NCBI GenBank assembly: GCA_020849425.1
Contig: JADLGH010000056.1
Span: 1-52,915 of the forward strand
From: Candidatus Dadabacteria bacterium
Lineage (GTDB): Bacteria > Desulfobacterota_D > UBA1144 > Nemesobacterales > UBA2774
DNA length: 52,915 nucleotides
Direction: 5' to 3'
Shown here: piece after piece, positions 31,107 to 39,514 of the stretch
Layout: each line of letters opens with the position of its first letter
Numbering within the stretch: position 1 is the stretch's first letter
The notes under the pieces: generated by a model
Databases searched by the model: none
Told to the model about the DNA's origin: nothing
The model's input: only the letters and a program-made list of their open reading frames with translations
Position numbers and translations under genes: made by a program

Positions 31107-33551
31107 CTATTTGTCCGTGTTCTCGGCGGCTTTTCTGGCCGGGCGCTGCGGCCTTCCGAATTTCCTGTAGTCCTCGGCGAATTCCCGCAGCTTCTTGTCT
31201 ACGAGGTAGTTTATGGTCCCCCTCTTGAACTTCCCGCTCTCGCCGCGCTTTCCGGCTTCCTTGCCCGTCATCGTCTCGGTAGCCTGCTCTATGGTCTCGA
31301 CGGGATAGATGTGGAACTTCCCGGCCTTTATGGCCTCGACGACGCCCTTTTTGAGCATGAGGTTCTTTACGTTCTGGAAGGGTATGACGACGCCCTGCTC
31401 GCCCGTGAGCCCCTTGGCCTTACAGACCTCGAAGAATCCTTCTATCTTTTCGTTGACGCCGCCGATGGGCTGAATCTGGCCCTTCTGGTTGACGGAGCCC
31501 GTTATCGCGAGGCTCTGCTTTACGGGCACCCCGGAGAGGCTCGAAAAGAGCACTATGAGCTCCGCCGCCGAGGCGCTGTCGCCGTCTATCATCTCGTACG
31601 TCTGCTCGAAGCCGATGCTGGCCGAAAGGCTGAGGGGTACTTTCTGCGCGTAGTTGGAGCCGATGTAGCCGCTCAGTATGAGGACGCCCTTGTCGTGTAT
31701 GTTGCCGCTCATCCGGGCCCGGCGCTCGATGTTGACGAGGCCCTCCGTCCCCATGTATGTCTCGCACGTGATGCGGGAGGGTTTCCCGAACGCGTAGTCG
31801 CCCATGTTGTAGACGGCGAGGCCGTTTATCTGGCCCGTCACCATGCCCTCGGTATCGACCATTATGACGCCCTTGGCTATGGACTCCTGTATCTTCTCCT
31901 CGACCATGTTGGATCTGTATACCTTTTCCTCTATCGCCTTCTCTACGTGTTCGCGGCGTGTAGTGCCCTCGTCTCCTTCGGCCCTCGACCAGTAGTCGGC
32001 CTCCTTCAGTATCTTCGTTATCGAGCCGAGCTGCACCGAGAGCTTGTTCTGATCGCCGGAGAGCCTGGAAGAATATTCGATCACCCGCTCGATGCCGCTC
32101 CTGTCGAACGGCTTGAGGCTGTCCCTGTCGCATATGGTCCTTATGAAGCAGGAGTACTGGGAAATAGTCTCGTCGTTCCTTTCGACCACGGAATCGAAGT
32201 CGGCCTTTACCTTGAACAGCTTCCTGAAATCCTCGTCGTAGGAATAGAGCATCTGGTACATGTAGGAGTTCCCGGCCATTATGACCTTGACGTCGAGCTT
32301 TATGGGCTCGGGCCTTATGCCGACGGGGCCCGAGAAGCCGTACTGCTGATAGATGTCTTCTATACGGAGCTCCTCGTTTTCTATCGCCTTTTTGAGCGCA
32401 TCCCAGATGAAGGGATACTTGAACATGTCGAGTATTTCGAGGACGATGTAGCCGCCGTTGGCCTTGGCGAGGGAGCCGGCCTGTATCATCGTGAAGTCCG
32501 TGAACATCGCCCCGAACCTCACTTCCTTTTCGATGGAGCCGAAGAGGTTGTTGTAAGTCGGGTTCGTCTCGAAAATGACAGGGGCGCCTTCGGTGAGGGA
32601 GTTGTCTATGACGACGTTTACCTTATATTCCGTGAACTGCGGCGAGGGCTGCTGCGGCCCTCTCATCATGAAGGGCATCCCCGCCTGGGGGACGTTCTTT
32701 TCCGGGAGGAAGATTTCTATGTTCTCGAGGATGTTCTTCTGCATCTGGTCGAGGTAGTCTATGACTTTGGGGAAGGACGTGTACTTTTCCCTGAGCGTTT
32801 CGATTATCTGCCCGACGGAGAAGAGGGCGACCCTCTTTTCGAGCTCCTTTATCTTCTCGCCGGCGTCGTTTTCTACTTTCCTGGCCGTCTTGAGAGACTC
32901 GGCGACGAGGTTGTCTATTTTCTCTTTTCGCGCCTGTATCTCTTCCTTGGTCGCGTCGTCGAGGGCGGCGTAGCTTTCCTGTGTTACCGGCTTTCCTTCG
33001 ACGAGTGGGATGGTGATTATGCCGGTCGGGGAGAACTGCACCTGTATCTGGTTTTCGGCCCCTTTCTTCTGGAGCTCCTCGAAGAGGTTATTCTTTTTCC
33101 TCTGGAACTCGTTCATTACGTTCTGACGCTGTTCTTCGAATTCCTTGCTCTCGAACGCCCTCGGTATGTCCGTTTTGAGGACCTGGAGGAACTCGTCCAT
33201 GTCCCTCTTGAAGGCCTTTCCCCTCCCGGTCGGGAGGTCTATGGCCCTGGGTTCGTTCGGGTTCTGGAAGTTGTAGACGTAGCACCAGTCCCCCGGGGTG
33301 GGTTTTTCTTTCGCGACCCTGTCGAGGATGGTTTCGATCGTCGTCGATTTCCCGACGCCGGTCGGCCCCGCGAGGTAGATGTTGTACTCGCCGTACTCCA
33401 TTCCGAGCCCGAACATTATCGCGTCGACCGCTCTCTTCTGTCCAATGAAATCCTCGCAGGGTTTGAGGTCGTCAGTGGAATCCACGTTTAGGGAGCCCAA
33501 ATCACAGACACGGTAAACCTGGGAAGCCTTCAGCTCCTGAACCTTTCGCAT
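31107..33551 (-). CDS. LonB-like AAA+ ATP-dependent protease (Lon-related, YcbZ/LonH type)
   Basis: An 814-aa protein with an N-terminal AAA+ module (Walker A GPTGVGKST at 62-70), a long central coiled-coil region (about 140-290, rich in K/E/R), a second half of the ATPase with VIDNSLTEGAP and LAKANGGYIVLEILD, and a C-terminal S16 Lon protease domain. The Ser-Lys dyad is S659 in GDSASAAEL and K702 in GGVNEKIEG. No transmembrane segment is seen, so it is the soluble Lon-related type rather than archaeal membrane LonB. It probably degrades damaged proteins. It is divergent from the WG-repeat lipoprotein gene. Confidence 0.93.
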   Translation of the reverse strand: MRKVQELKASQVYRVCDLGSLNVDSTDDLKPCEDFIGQKRAVDAIMFGLGMEYGEYNIYLAGPTGVGKSTTIETILDRVAKEKPTPGDWCYVYNFQNPNEPRAIDLPTGRGKAFKRDMDEFLQVLKTDIPRAFESKEFEEQRQNVMNEFQRKKNNLFEELQKKGAENQIQVQFSPTGIITIPLVEGKPVTQESYAALDDATKEEIQARKEKIDNLVAESLKTARKVENDAGEKIKELEKRVALFSVGQIIETLREKYTSFPKVIDYLDQMQKNILENIEIFLPEKNVPQAGMPFMMRGPQQPSPQFTEYKVNVVIDNSLTEGAPVIFETNPTYNNLFGSIEKEVRFGAMFTDFTMIQAGSLAKANGGYIVLEILDMFKYPFIWDALKKAIENEELRIEDIYQQYGFSGPVGIRPEPIKLDVKVIMAGNSYMYQMLYSYDEDFRKLFKVKADFDSVVERNDETISQYSCFIRTICDRDSLKPFDRSGIERVIEYSSRLSGDQNKLSVQLGSITKILKEADYWSRAEGDEGTTRREHVEKAIEEKVYRSNMVEEKIQESIAKGVIMVDTEGMVTGQINGLAVYNMGDYAFGKPSRITCETYMGTEGLVNIERRARMSGNIHDKGVLILSGYIGSNYAQKVPLSLSASIGFEQTYEMIDGDSASAAELIVLFSSLSGVPVKQSLAITGSVNQKGQIQPIGGVNEKIEGFFEVCKAKGLTGEQGVVIPFQNVKNLMLKKGVVEAIKAGKFHIYPVETIEQATETMTGKEAGKRGESGKFKRGTINYLVDKKLREFAEDYRKFGRPQRPARKAAENTDK

Positions 33552-33724
33552 TTCATCCCCCTTTGAACCTTGTTATTTACGTATTTTACCTCTACGGGTC
33601 AAAATCAACTATACCCAATCCTTCCGTTCTGAAAAACCCCGTAGGGCTATTCCCGGCCCGGCCGGCCGGGGGTGGGGAAACGCGCTCCCAGGGATTGGTA
33701 TCTCGCCGGAAGCGTGCGATTGTC

Positions 33725-33753
33725 TTGACTTTTTTCCCCTTACGTGTTGCAAT
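33725..33753 (+). promoter_or_regulatory. Candidate promoter for the WG-repeat lipoprotein gene
   Basis: TTGACT (33725-33730), 17-base spacer, TGCAAT (33748-33753). The expected transcript has a leader of about 185 bases. Confidence 0.4.
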
Positions 33754-33795
33754 AACTGTGGCGTTTTCGGAGCATTCGGATCGCGATTCCGGGAT

Positions 33796-33923
33796 GTGGA
33801 CGATGCGGTCGTATCGTCCGCGGCCGTAGCCGAAAAAATCACGCAGGCCCGCCTGCGCTTATCGGGGGGACGACGGGCGATTCGCCCGTTCCATGAAACC
33901 AAACCGGCCGCCGCCACCGGCGG
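33796..33923 (+). ncRNA. Structured 5' leader with four consecutive hairpins
   Basis: Stems read directly from the sequence: GTGGACGAT/ATCGTCCGC (33796-33821, one G-U pair); CGCAGG-CCCG-CCTGCG (33842-33857); ACGGGCG-ATT-CGCCCGT (33873-33889); CCGCC-ACC-GGCGG (33911-33923). They end 22 bases before the lipoprotein ATG. I recognise no known riboswitch class. This may be an unassigned cis-regulatory RNA or simply GC-rich structure. Confidence 0.35.
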
Positions 33924-33945
33924 GAAGCGGCCCGGTATAAATACC

Positions 33946-34959
33946 ATGACGAATATGAAGAGTTTTATCCTGCTTGCCTCGCTGCTCCTCCTTTTTGTCT
34001 TTCAATCCTGTGCGTCTCAGAAGCCGGGCTATACCGGCGCTTCCGGTGCGGCCGCCCTCTTTCCCGTCGAGCGGAATTTCGAATGGGGGTTCATAAACCG
34101 TTCGGGCGACCTGGTGATACCTTACAAATACGAGGGGGCGGTCGATTTCTCGGAGGGGAGGGCGCTCGTAAAGAAGGGCGGCAAATGGGGCTACATAAAC
34201 GAGTTCGACATCATGGTCATATCCCCCCGGTTCGAGGAGGCGCACGAGTTTTCCGAAGGCCTGGCGCACGTTAAAATAGACGGCAGGTACGGCTATATAG
34301 ACAGGGTGGGGAAGATAGTCGCCGAGCCAGAGTTCGAGAAGGCCGAGCCCTTTTCGGAGGGGCTCGCCAGCGTCAAGATAAACGGCAGGTGGGGGTACAT
34401 AGACAAGACGGGGCTGATGAAGATAGAGCCCCGTTTCGAGAGGGCGTTCAGCTTTTCGGACGGCCTCGCGCTAATCGTCGAGGACGGAGAGGGCGGCTTT
34501 ATAAAGAAGAACGGCGACGTATTCATAAAGCCGAAATACGACTGGGCCGAGGGCTTTTCCGAAGGGCTTGCGTGCGTCGCGGCGGGCGGGCGGTACGTAT
34601 ACATAGACAGGTTCGGCGAGGTGAAGCTGAAAACGGATTTCGACGGCGCGAGACATTTCAAGGAGGGGGCAGCCGCCGTCACGAAAAGAGGAAAGCAGGG
34701 CTTCATCAACAAGAGCGGACTCATTATCGTCCCCATCGAATACGACCAGGTCGGGGATTTTTCCGAAGGGTACGCCAGCATCAGGGTAGGACCCGGGTGG
34801 GGGTTCGTCAACAAGCGGGGCGAGGTGGTCATAGAACCCCGTTTCCACACGGCCGTGAGCTTTTCGGGGGGGCTCGCCATAGTCGAGCTCGGGAACGGCA
34901 GGTGGGCTTACATAAACGGGAAGGGCGAGTTCGTCTGGAGGTCGGACGAGGTTAAATAA
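33946..34959 (+). CDS. WG-repeat lipoprotein
   Basis: A 337-aa predicted lipoprotein. Residues 6-21 form a hydrophobic signal ending FQSC, with the lipidated cysteine at 22. From about residue 45 to the end there are eight full and one partial WG repeats of about 34 aa, each like G-x-WGYIDKxGxxxIxPxFxxAxxFSEGLAxVxxxG. WG-repeat proteins are thought to be beta-structured and often surface or periplasmic, without a defined activity. Starts further upstream (to 33796) would add a non-conserved, structured-leader-encoded stretch and bury the lipobox, so I reject them. A second ATG at 33955 is possible. It is divergent from the LonB-like protease gene. Confidence 0.9.
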   Translation: MTNMKSFILLASLLLLFVFQSCASQKPGYTGASGAAALFPVERNFEWGFINRSGDLVIPYKYEGAVDFSEGRALVKKGGKWGYINEFDIMVISPRFEEAHEFSEGLAHVKIDGRYGYIDRVGKIVAEPEFEKAEPFSEGLASVKINGRWGYIDKTGLMKIEPRFERAFSFSDGLALIVEDGEGGFIKKNGDVFIKPKYDWAEGFSEGLACVAAGGRYVYIDRFGEVKLKTDFDGARHFKEGAAAVTKRGKQGFINKSGLIIVPIEYDQVGDFSEGYASIRVGPGWGFVNKRGEVVIEPRFHTAVSFSGGLAIVELGNGRWAYINGKGEFVWRSDEVK

Positions 34960-34968
34960 AGCCCTCCG

Positions 34969-35910
34969 CTAGCCCGTTTCCATGCCGCGGGCTTCTTCCT
35001 TCACTTCTACTTCTTCCATGGTCTTCCGCGCCGGCGGTTTTATGAGCCATGCGGTCGATCCCAAAATGAGCGTTATCCCGAGGAGCGTTATCAGCTCTAT
35101 CGCGTATCTGAATACGAAGATGTCGTACCCCGCGGAGAAGCCGACTTTTATAAACCCCGCAGCCGAAACGCCCGGGGCCTCGCCCATGGCGAACGCCTTG
35201 GTCATAGCGAGCTGGCCCACGGTGCCGAAGATTCCCACGCCGGCGAGCATCAGCAGGTTCTTTGTCTCAGACATGAACGAGAGGTCGAAATCCTTTCCGA
35301 GGGCGAATATGAGAACGAGGCAGGTGAGCGACGCCGTGCCGGCGAAGTGCGTCACTATGACGCGCGGGTCGAGCCCGCGAAGCTTCCGGAGGATTATCAT
35401 CACGACGGCCCCGGCGAGCGCGCCGTAAAGCGCGGCGAGGCCCGCGATGCTCCCGTTGCCTATGTGCGTGCGCTCGACGAGAACGACGCCGACCATGCCC
35501 ATGACGATGGAGACCCATATTCTCTTCCCCGCCGCCTCGCCGAGAAGATAGCCCGCGAGGAGCGCAACCCATATCGGCTTGGTCTCGGTTATCACGGCCA
35601 CGTCCGAGATGGGAAGGCGCGTGAGCGCGTAGAACGTCGCCACCATCGCCGAGCAGCCGACGAAGCTCCGGAGCCACAGGAGCGGCCTGTCGAGCACTAT
35701 GGGCGTAAGGCCGGCGCGCACGGCGAGGGTGAGGGCGAAGACGAACGAAAGGAACATCCGGAGGAACGCCAGTATGAGCCAGTCGCATTCCTTCCCGAGC
35801 GCGTGGATGAGCGCGGCCATTGTCGCGAAGTCAAAGCCCCCCAGGACCATCCAGAGTATGGCCTTGTTGTCGGGCGAGCCGATGAAGCGGGTGAATCTGG
35901 TCGAGCTCAT
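34969..35910 (-). CDS. EamA-family (DMT superfamily) transporter
   Basis: A 313-aa inner-membrane protein with ten predicted helices in two EamA repeats (about 15-150 and 165-295). Typical motifs are the end of the first repeat (LPISDVAVITETKPIWVALLAGYLLGEAAGKR in parts: ITETKPIWVALLAGYLLGE) and the second-repeat start. Members export amino acids, metabolites or nucleotide sugars; substrate is unknown here. The short cytoplasmic ends (start SSTRFTRFIG, end charged EEVEVKEEARG) fit the family. The 3' end meets the WG-repeat gene convergently with 9 bases between them. Confidence 0.88.
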   Translation of the reverse strand: MSSTRFTRFIGSPDNKAILWMVLGGFDFATMAALIHALGKECDWLILAFLRMFLSFVFALTLAVRAGLTPIVLDRPLLWLRSFVGCSAMVATFYALTRLPISDVAVITETKPIWVALLAGYLLGEAAGKRIWVSIVMGMVGVVLVERTHIGNGSIAGLAALYGALAGAVVMIILRKLRGLDPRVIVTHFAGTASLTCLVLIFALGKDFDLSFMSETKNLLMLAGVGIFGTVGQLAMTKAFAMGEAPGVSAAGFIKVGFSAGYDIFVFRYAIELITLLGITLILGSTAWLIKPPARKTMEEVEVKEEARGMETG

Positions 35911-36055
35911 GCTATAAAGACTATTTCTCCGTCCCGGTTCCCTGCTCTTTCAGCGCCCCGGCAGAGTGAGCACGCGTGATTGTAGTGGGTCTCTAGGGGA
36001 TTTCTCAATATTGTACCAGATGTATTTATGTATAACGGAAAAGTGGAAAGGGGCG

Positions 36056-36069
36056 CCGGGAACCCCCGG
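36056..36069 (-). terminator. Hairpin downstream of the alpha/beta hydrolase gene
   Basis: CCGGG-AACC-CCCGG, a 5-bp stem with a 4-base loop, lies 4 bases beyond the stop on the minus strand. It is followed by CGCCCCTTTCCACTTTTCC, a pyrimidine-rich but imperfect tail. Confidence 0.3.
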
Positions 36070-36072
36070 AGG

Positions 36073-36885
36073 CTACCCTGCGCTTTTCAGGAGCCCGTCG
36101 TGCCTTTTCAGGAATTCGAGCGCTATTTCGTTGAATTCGTCCGGCTTTTCGATGGGCGGCGCGTGCCCGCAGTCCTTTAGAATGACGAGGGTCGAGCCGT
36201 TTATTTTCTCGCGGAGCTCCCTCGCGTATTTGGGCGGGATCAGGATATCTTCCTCGCCGCTTATGATGAGCGTCGGGGCTTTTATGCCCGATACCCAGTC
36301 CCTGAGATCGTGCGCGGCGCTCGCCCGGGAGAGGTTTACGAGGGTCCTCGCGGGGTTGTTTATGATATTGGTTTCCCTCATGGCGAGGAGTTTTTCGAGG
36401 TTCTTTTCGGTGAACGATTCCGAGAAGAGCCAGGGGAGGGCGACGTCGTACCTGAGCCCGCTTCCGCCCGCCTCCGCCGCCTTTATCCACGACTCTATAG
36501 CCAGGCGGAGGAGCGGCTTTACGTGAGAGGACGTGTCGGCGAGGACGAGCGCGCCGAGCTTATCGGGATATAGGAGCGCGAAGTGCTGCGCTATCATCCC
36601 TCCGTTGGAGAGCCCCGCGACGTGCGCCTTTTCGATTCCGAGGGCGTCCATGAGCCCGGCCAGGTCCTCGGCGTGCATCTTCTGCGAATAGGGTCCGTCG
36701 GGTTTGTCGGATGCCCCCTGCCCCCTGCAGTCGTACCTGAGGAGCGTGTAGCGCCTGGCGAACGGGGCAACCTGAAAGAGCCATCCGTTAAGGTCCATCG
36801 TGAGCCCGTTTATAAAAACTACGACGGGCCCCGAGCCGGAAAGCTCGTAGTTGAGGCTTATCGAATCTACTTTTATTCTCGGCAT
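36073..36885 (-). CDS. Alpha/beta hydrolase
   Basis: A 270-aa cytoplasmic alpha/beta hydrolase of the large family that includes 3-oxoadipate enol-lactonase and related esterases. The catalytic triad is S93 in AGLSNGG, D213 in SGEEDILIP and H241 in DCGHAPPIE; FINGLTMDLNGW forms the oxyanion loop. The cap region (about 120-195) is helical. The substrate cannot be assigned. It starts 7 bases after the HAD-phosphatase stop, so the two are likely co-transcribed, at the 3' end of a minus-strand series that begins at rpoN, though the gaps allow separate promoters. Confidence 0.9.
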   Translation of the reverse strand: MPRIKVDSISLNYELSGSGPVVVFINGLTMDLNGWLFQVAPFARRYTLLRYDCRGQGASDKPDGPYSQKMHAEDLAGLMDALGIEKAHVAGLSNGGMIAQHFALLYPDKLGALVLADTSSHVKPLLRLAIESWIKAAEAGGSGLRYDVALPWLFSESFTEKNLEKLLAMRETNIINNPARTLVNLSRASAAHDLRDWVSGIKAPTLIISGEEDILIPPKYARELREKINGSTLVILKDCGHAPPIEKPDEFNEIALEFLKRHDGLLKSAG

Positions 36886-36892
36886 TTCGGAG

Positions 36893-37705
36893 TCATGCCC
36901 CGGGGGCGTCTTTGTAAAGGTCCCTGAGGTCGTTTATCACGTAGTCGGGTTTTATATCCGAGCCGGCTATGTCCTCTCTTTTGGTCGAGCCGGTGAGCGT
37001 GAGTATCGTTATTATACCGGCTCTCTTGCCGCCGGCGATGTCGGTGTCGAGCCTGTCGCCGATTATGACGAGCCTTTTCTTGTCCCGATGCAGATGCTCG
37101 GCGAGGGCGACTTCGAACATTATGGATTCGGGCTTCCCGACGGTGACGGCCGTTTTGCCCGACGCGACCTCTATGCAGGCCAGAATGGCCCCCGTGGCCG
37201 GGATGAGGCCCTCGGAGCTGGGGTAGAAAGGGTCCCTGTTGGTCGCGAAGAAGTGGGCGCCGTTTCGTACCGCGATTGTGGCGGTCTTCAATTCGTTATA
37301 GTGGAAATCCGGGTGCCCGCCGACTATTACGAAGTCGGCGTGATAGGCCTCTTCCCCCTCGATCACGGAAAGCCCGGTGAGGCCTATTTCTTTCTTGAGC
37401 GAGCCGCTGCCGACTACGTATGCCTTCATGCCGCCGACGTCGCCGTGGGCGGATTTTATGTGGTGTGCGAGCGCCATGCCGGAGGTTATTATGTCTTCGG
37501 GCGCCGTCTCGACGCCGAGCCCCCGGAGCCTTTCGGAATATCCGTGTGCGGTTCGCTTCGGGTCGTTGGTGATGAATATGACGGATTTGCCGTCGTCCCG
37601 GAGCCTTTTTATGGTTTCCCCGGCGCCGGGAGTAGGAGCGTCGCCTATGTAAACGACACCGTCGAGGTCGAGGAGGAGGCAGTCGAAGAGGTCGGCAAGT
37701 TTCAT
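36893..37705 (-). CDS. HAD-IIA-family phosphatase (NagD/PNPase-like)
   Basis: A 270-aa HAD superfamily phosphatase, subfamily IIA, as in NagD, phosphoglycolate phosphatase and pyridoxal phosphatase. Motif I LLLDLDGVVYIG (nucleophile D13 and D15), motif II ITN near residue 46, motif III with lysine in TVGKPES and motif IV GDRLDTDIAGG are all present, with a C2-type cap between II and III. It hydrolyses phosphoesters of nucleotides or sugars; specificity is not readable. The ATG at 37705 is preferred because homology begins there; a TTG at 37747 is the alternative. It precedes the alpha/beta hydrolase gene by 7 bases. Confidence 0.92.
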   Translation of the reverse strand: MKLADLFDCLLLDLDGVVYIGDAPTPGAGETIKRLRDDGKSVIFITNDPKRTAHGYSERLRGLGVETAPEDIITSGMALAHHIKSAHGDVGGMKAYVVGSGSLKKEIGLTGLSVIEGEEAYHADFVIVGGHPDFHYNELKTATIAVRNGAHFFATNRDPFYPSSEGLIPATGAILACIEVASGKTAVTVGKPESIMFEVALAEHLHRDKKRLVIIGDRLDTDIAGGKRAGIITILTLTGSTKREDIAGSDIKPDYVINDLRDLYKDAPGA

Positions 37706-37766
37706 CTGTTTTAGGGTGTTCCGGGGTAGTGACGGCGTTATCGGCAAGCGGGGACGAGCGGACCGG

Positions 37767-38090
37767 TCAGCCCCATATGTGCTTCATGAGCTCTTCCTGC
37801 TTGTCGTCGTCGGACGCCTTTTTGAAGAGCGATATGACCTTGCTGTGGTCGTCCTGGGCTATTTCGACTCCCATGATGTTGAGAACGTCGACGGCGGCCT
37901 GTCTGTATCCCTCGTAGTATTCCTCGACCTGCCCGGCGGCGCGCACGGTCTGTACGTCGAGGTGGAGGGCTATGGCCGCGAATTCCATGGGAACGCTCTT
38001 GTCGATTTCGAGCTCGTAGCCCTCTAGCTGTCCCTGGAGGAGGTAGCTTTTCCAGGCTTCTATGATTTTATCTATTTCTTCTTTTCTCAT
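37767..38090 (-). CDS. Hypothetical protein, 107 aa
   Basis: I do not recognise this family. The product is soluble, without signal peptide or membrane segment. It is helical and acidic, with a repeat-free pattern: KEEIDKIIEAWKSYLLQG, then MEFAAIALHLDVQTVRAAGQVEEYYEGYRQ, then DDHSKVISLFKKASDDDKQEELMKHIWG (parts). The ATG at 38090 has GGAA about 8 bases upstream; homology-free residues precede it in the longer frame. It lies between the EIIA(Man) gene and the HAD-phosphatase gene on the minus strand, so co-transcription with the PTS cluster is possible (108-base gap). It may be lineage-specific. Confidence 0.7.
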   Translation of the reverse strand: MRKEEIDKIIEAWKSYLLQGQLEGYELEIDKSVPMEFAAIALHLDVQTVRAAGQVEEYYEGYRQAAVDVLNIMGVEIAQDDHSKVISLFKKASDDDKQEELMKHIWG

Positions 38091-38198
38091 CGGAAATTCC
38101 GGTCTGTAAGTTATTGGTAATCTTGATAAATGATATATCACGGAGAAGTTTTTTCAAATCCGGGCGGCGGGACGGCCCCGCGGGAGGAGCAAAACGGG

Positions 38199-38612
38199 TT
38201 ACTGGTTCCTGTTCTTGAGGAGCTGGCTTGCGACGATGATGTTGTCCCTTCCGGCCGCTTCGGCGATCTTGACGGCCTCCATGAGCGTGACTTTGTCCGA
38301 GAGCGTGGCGAGCTTGAGCAGCATGGGGAGATTGACACCCGAAATCACCTCGATGTTGTTTTCGTCGAGGAAGGTGAGGCTGATGTTGGACGGCGTGCCG
38401 CCGAACATATCCGTCACGAGGAGTATCCCGTCGTTGCCCTTGACCTTCTTGATCGCGGTTTTTATTTCCTGCTTGAAGCTTTCGAATTCCCTGTCGGGAT
38501 CGAGGCAGACCCCTTCCATCTTCACCGAGGGGTTCGACGAGAGTACGAAGTTGACGGCGGATATCAATTCCTTGGCGAGCTCTCCATGTGTTACTACCAC
38601 TATACCGACCAT
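38199..38612 (-). CDS. PTS EIIA component, mannose-family
   Basis: A 137-aa EIIA of the mannose/sorbose (Man) family, the cytoplasmic phosphocarrier that accepts phosphate from HPr. MVGIVVVTHGELA holds the phosphorylatable H9. Downstream motifs are GILLVTDMFGGTPSN (the conserved D/FGG region) and VISGVNLPMLLKL. No IIB, IIC or IID genes are present, so it probably works in regulation rather than sugar uptake. The ATG at 38612 begins the homology; the longer frame overlaps rapZ. The gap to rapZ is 11 bases. It is the last clear gene of the rpoN-hpf-ptsN-hprK-rapZ cluster. Confidence 0.92.
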   Translation of the reverse strand: MVGIVVVTHGELAKELISAVNFVLSSNPSVKMEGVCLDPDREFESFKQEIKTAIKKVKGNDGILLVTDMFGGTPSNISLTFLDENNIEVISGVNLPMLLKLATLSDKVTLMEAVKIAEAAGRDNIIVASQLLKNRNQ

Positions 38613-38623
38613 AACGGCGCTCC

Positions 38624-39475
38624 TTAGTTTTTTGTGATGTCCCTGTGCCTGGTGACCGGCGACAGGCGCTCGAAATATCGAGACAGCTCGTTTGCGAGCA
38701 CGACCGACCTGTGCTTCCCGCCCGTGCATCCGAGGGCGATCGTGAGGTATGCCTTGCCCTCCTTCTCGTATCTCGGGATGAGGAATTCGAGGAAGTCGGT
38801 CAGCTTCTTCATGTATTCTTTCGTATCTTCCTTGCCGAGTACGAAATCCCTTATCTTCTCGTCGAGCCCCGTCAGGTCCTTGAGCTCGTCTATAAAGAAC
38901 GGGTTAGGCAAGAACCTGACGTCGAAGATCATGTCCGCGTCATAAGGATATCCGTGTTTATATCCGAACGACAGGATATTTATTTGAAGCTTGTTGGTGT
39001 CGGACCCCTCGTATCTGCCCCTTATGACCTCTTTTAACTGGTGAACGTTGAAGTCGGAGGTGTCGATCGTGAAGTCGGACAGGTCCTTCAGGTCCTTCAG
39101 CATTACCCTTTCCCTGGCTATGCCCTCGGCGATGCTGCCGTTTGCGGAAAGGGGATGCCGCCTTCGGGTTTCCTTGTATCTTTTATGGAGGACCGTGTCC
39201 GAGGAATCGAGGAATATGAGGTCCACGGGGTACCCCTTGTCCCTTAGCTCTTTTATTTCATCGGGAGCCCTGTCGAAGAACAGCCCTTCCCTCGCGTCGA
39301 CGGCGAGGGCGACCTTGTTTATGTCGCCCTTCGAGCTCTCGCAGAGCTCTATGAACTTGGGCAGAAGGGCGAGCGGGAGATTGTCGAGACAGTAGTACCC
39401 GAGGTCCTCCAGAACGTTCATGGCCGTACTCTTGCCGGAGCCTGAAAGGCCGCTTATTATTACGAGACTCGTCAT
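38624..39475 (-). CDS. rapZ: RNase adapter protein RapZ (P-loop)
   Basis: RapZ binds nucleotides and small RNAs and in E. coli guides RNase E to sRNA GlmZ, controlling amino-sugar synthesis. The 283-aa product has GLSGSGKSTA (Walker A, residues 9-18), a Walker-B-like DLIFLDSSD, and the C-terminal sensor/RNA-binding region GCTGGKHRSVVLAN with the GGxHRS core. Gene order after hprK is conserved. The start at 39475 overlaps nothing and stands 39 bases after the hprK stop. Confidence 0.95.
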   Translation of the reverse strand: MTSLVIISGLSGSGKSTAMNVLEDLGYYCLDNLPLALLPKFIELCESSKGDINKVALAVDAREGLFFDRAPDEIKELRDKGYPVDLIFLDSSDTVLHKRYKETRRRHPLSANGSIAEGIARERVMLKDLKDLSDFTIDTSDFNVHQLKEVIRGRYEGSDTNKLQINILSFGYKHGYPYDADMIFDVRFLPNPFFIDELKDLTGLDEKIRDFVLGKEDTKEYMKKLTDFLEFLIPRYEKEGKAYLTIALGCTGGKHRSVVLANELSRYFERLSPVTRHRDITKN

Positions 39476-39514
39476 TCGAAGTACCTTGTGATCAGTAAAA
39501 AAGACAGCCGCGCG

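Larger units (their letters stand above)
33552..33945. other. 394-base intergenic region: divergent promoters and hairpin-rich leader
   Basis: No protein-coding gene is supported here. On the minus strand, TTGACC-17-TAAATA (about 33601-33573) is a weak promoter candidate for the LonB-like gene. A GC palindrome (CCCGGCCCGGCCGGCCGGGG) occupies about 33653-33672. On the plus strand a promoter at 33725-33753 would give a leader of about 190 bases holding four separate hairpins before the WG-repeat gene. Confidence 0.5.

Noticed and set aside
31311-33491. Long open frame opposite the LonB-like gene
   Set aside because: Same type of shadow: no motif, composition unlike proteins in this window.
33653-33672. 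GC palindrome in the intergenic region as a terminator
   Set aside because: It is self-complementary but lacks a U-tract on either strand and has no upstream gene ending there.
33796-33945. N-terminal extension of the WG-repeat lipoprotein
   Set aside because: The extension has no signal sequence, would place the lipobox 72 residues inside the protein, and falls in the hairpin-rich leader.
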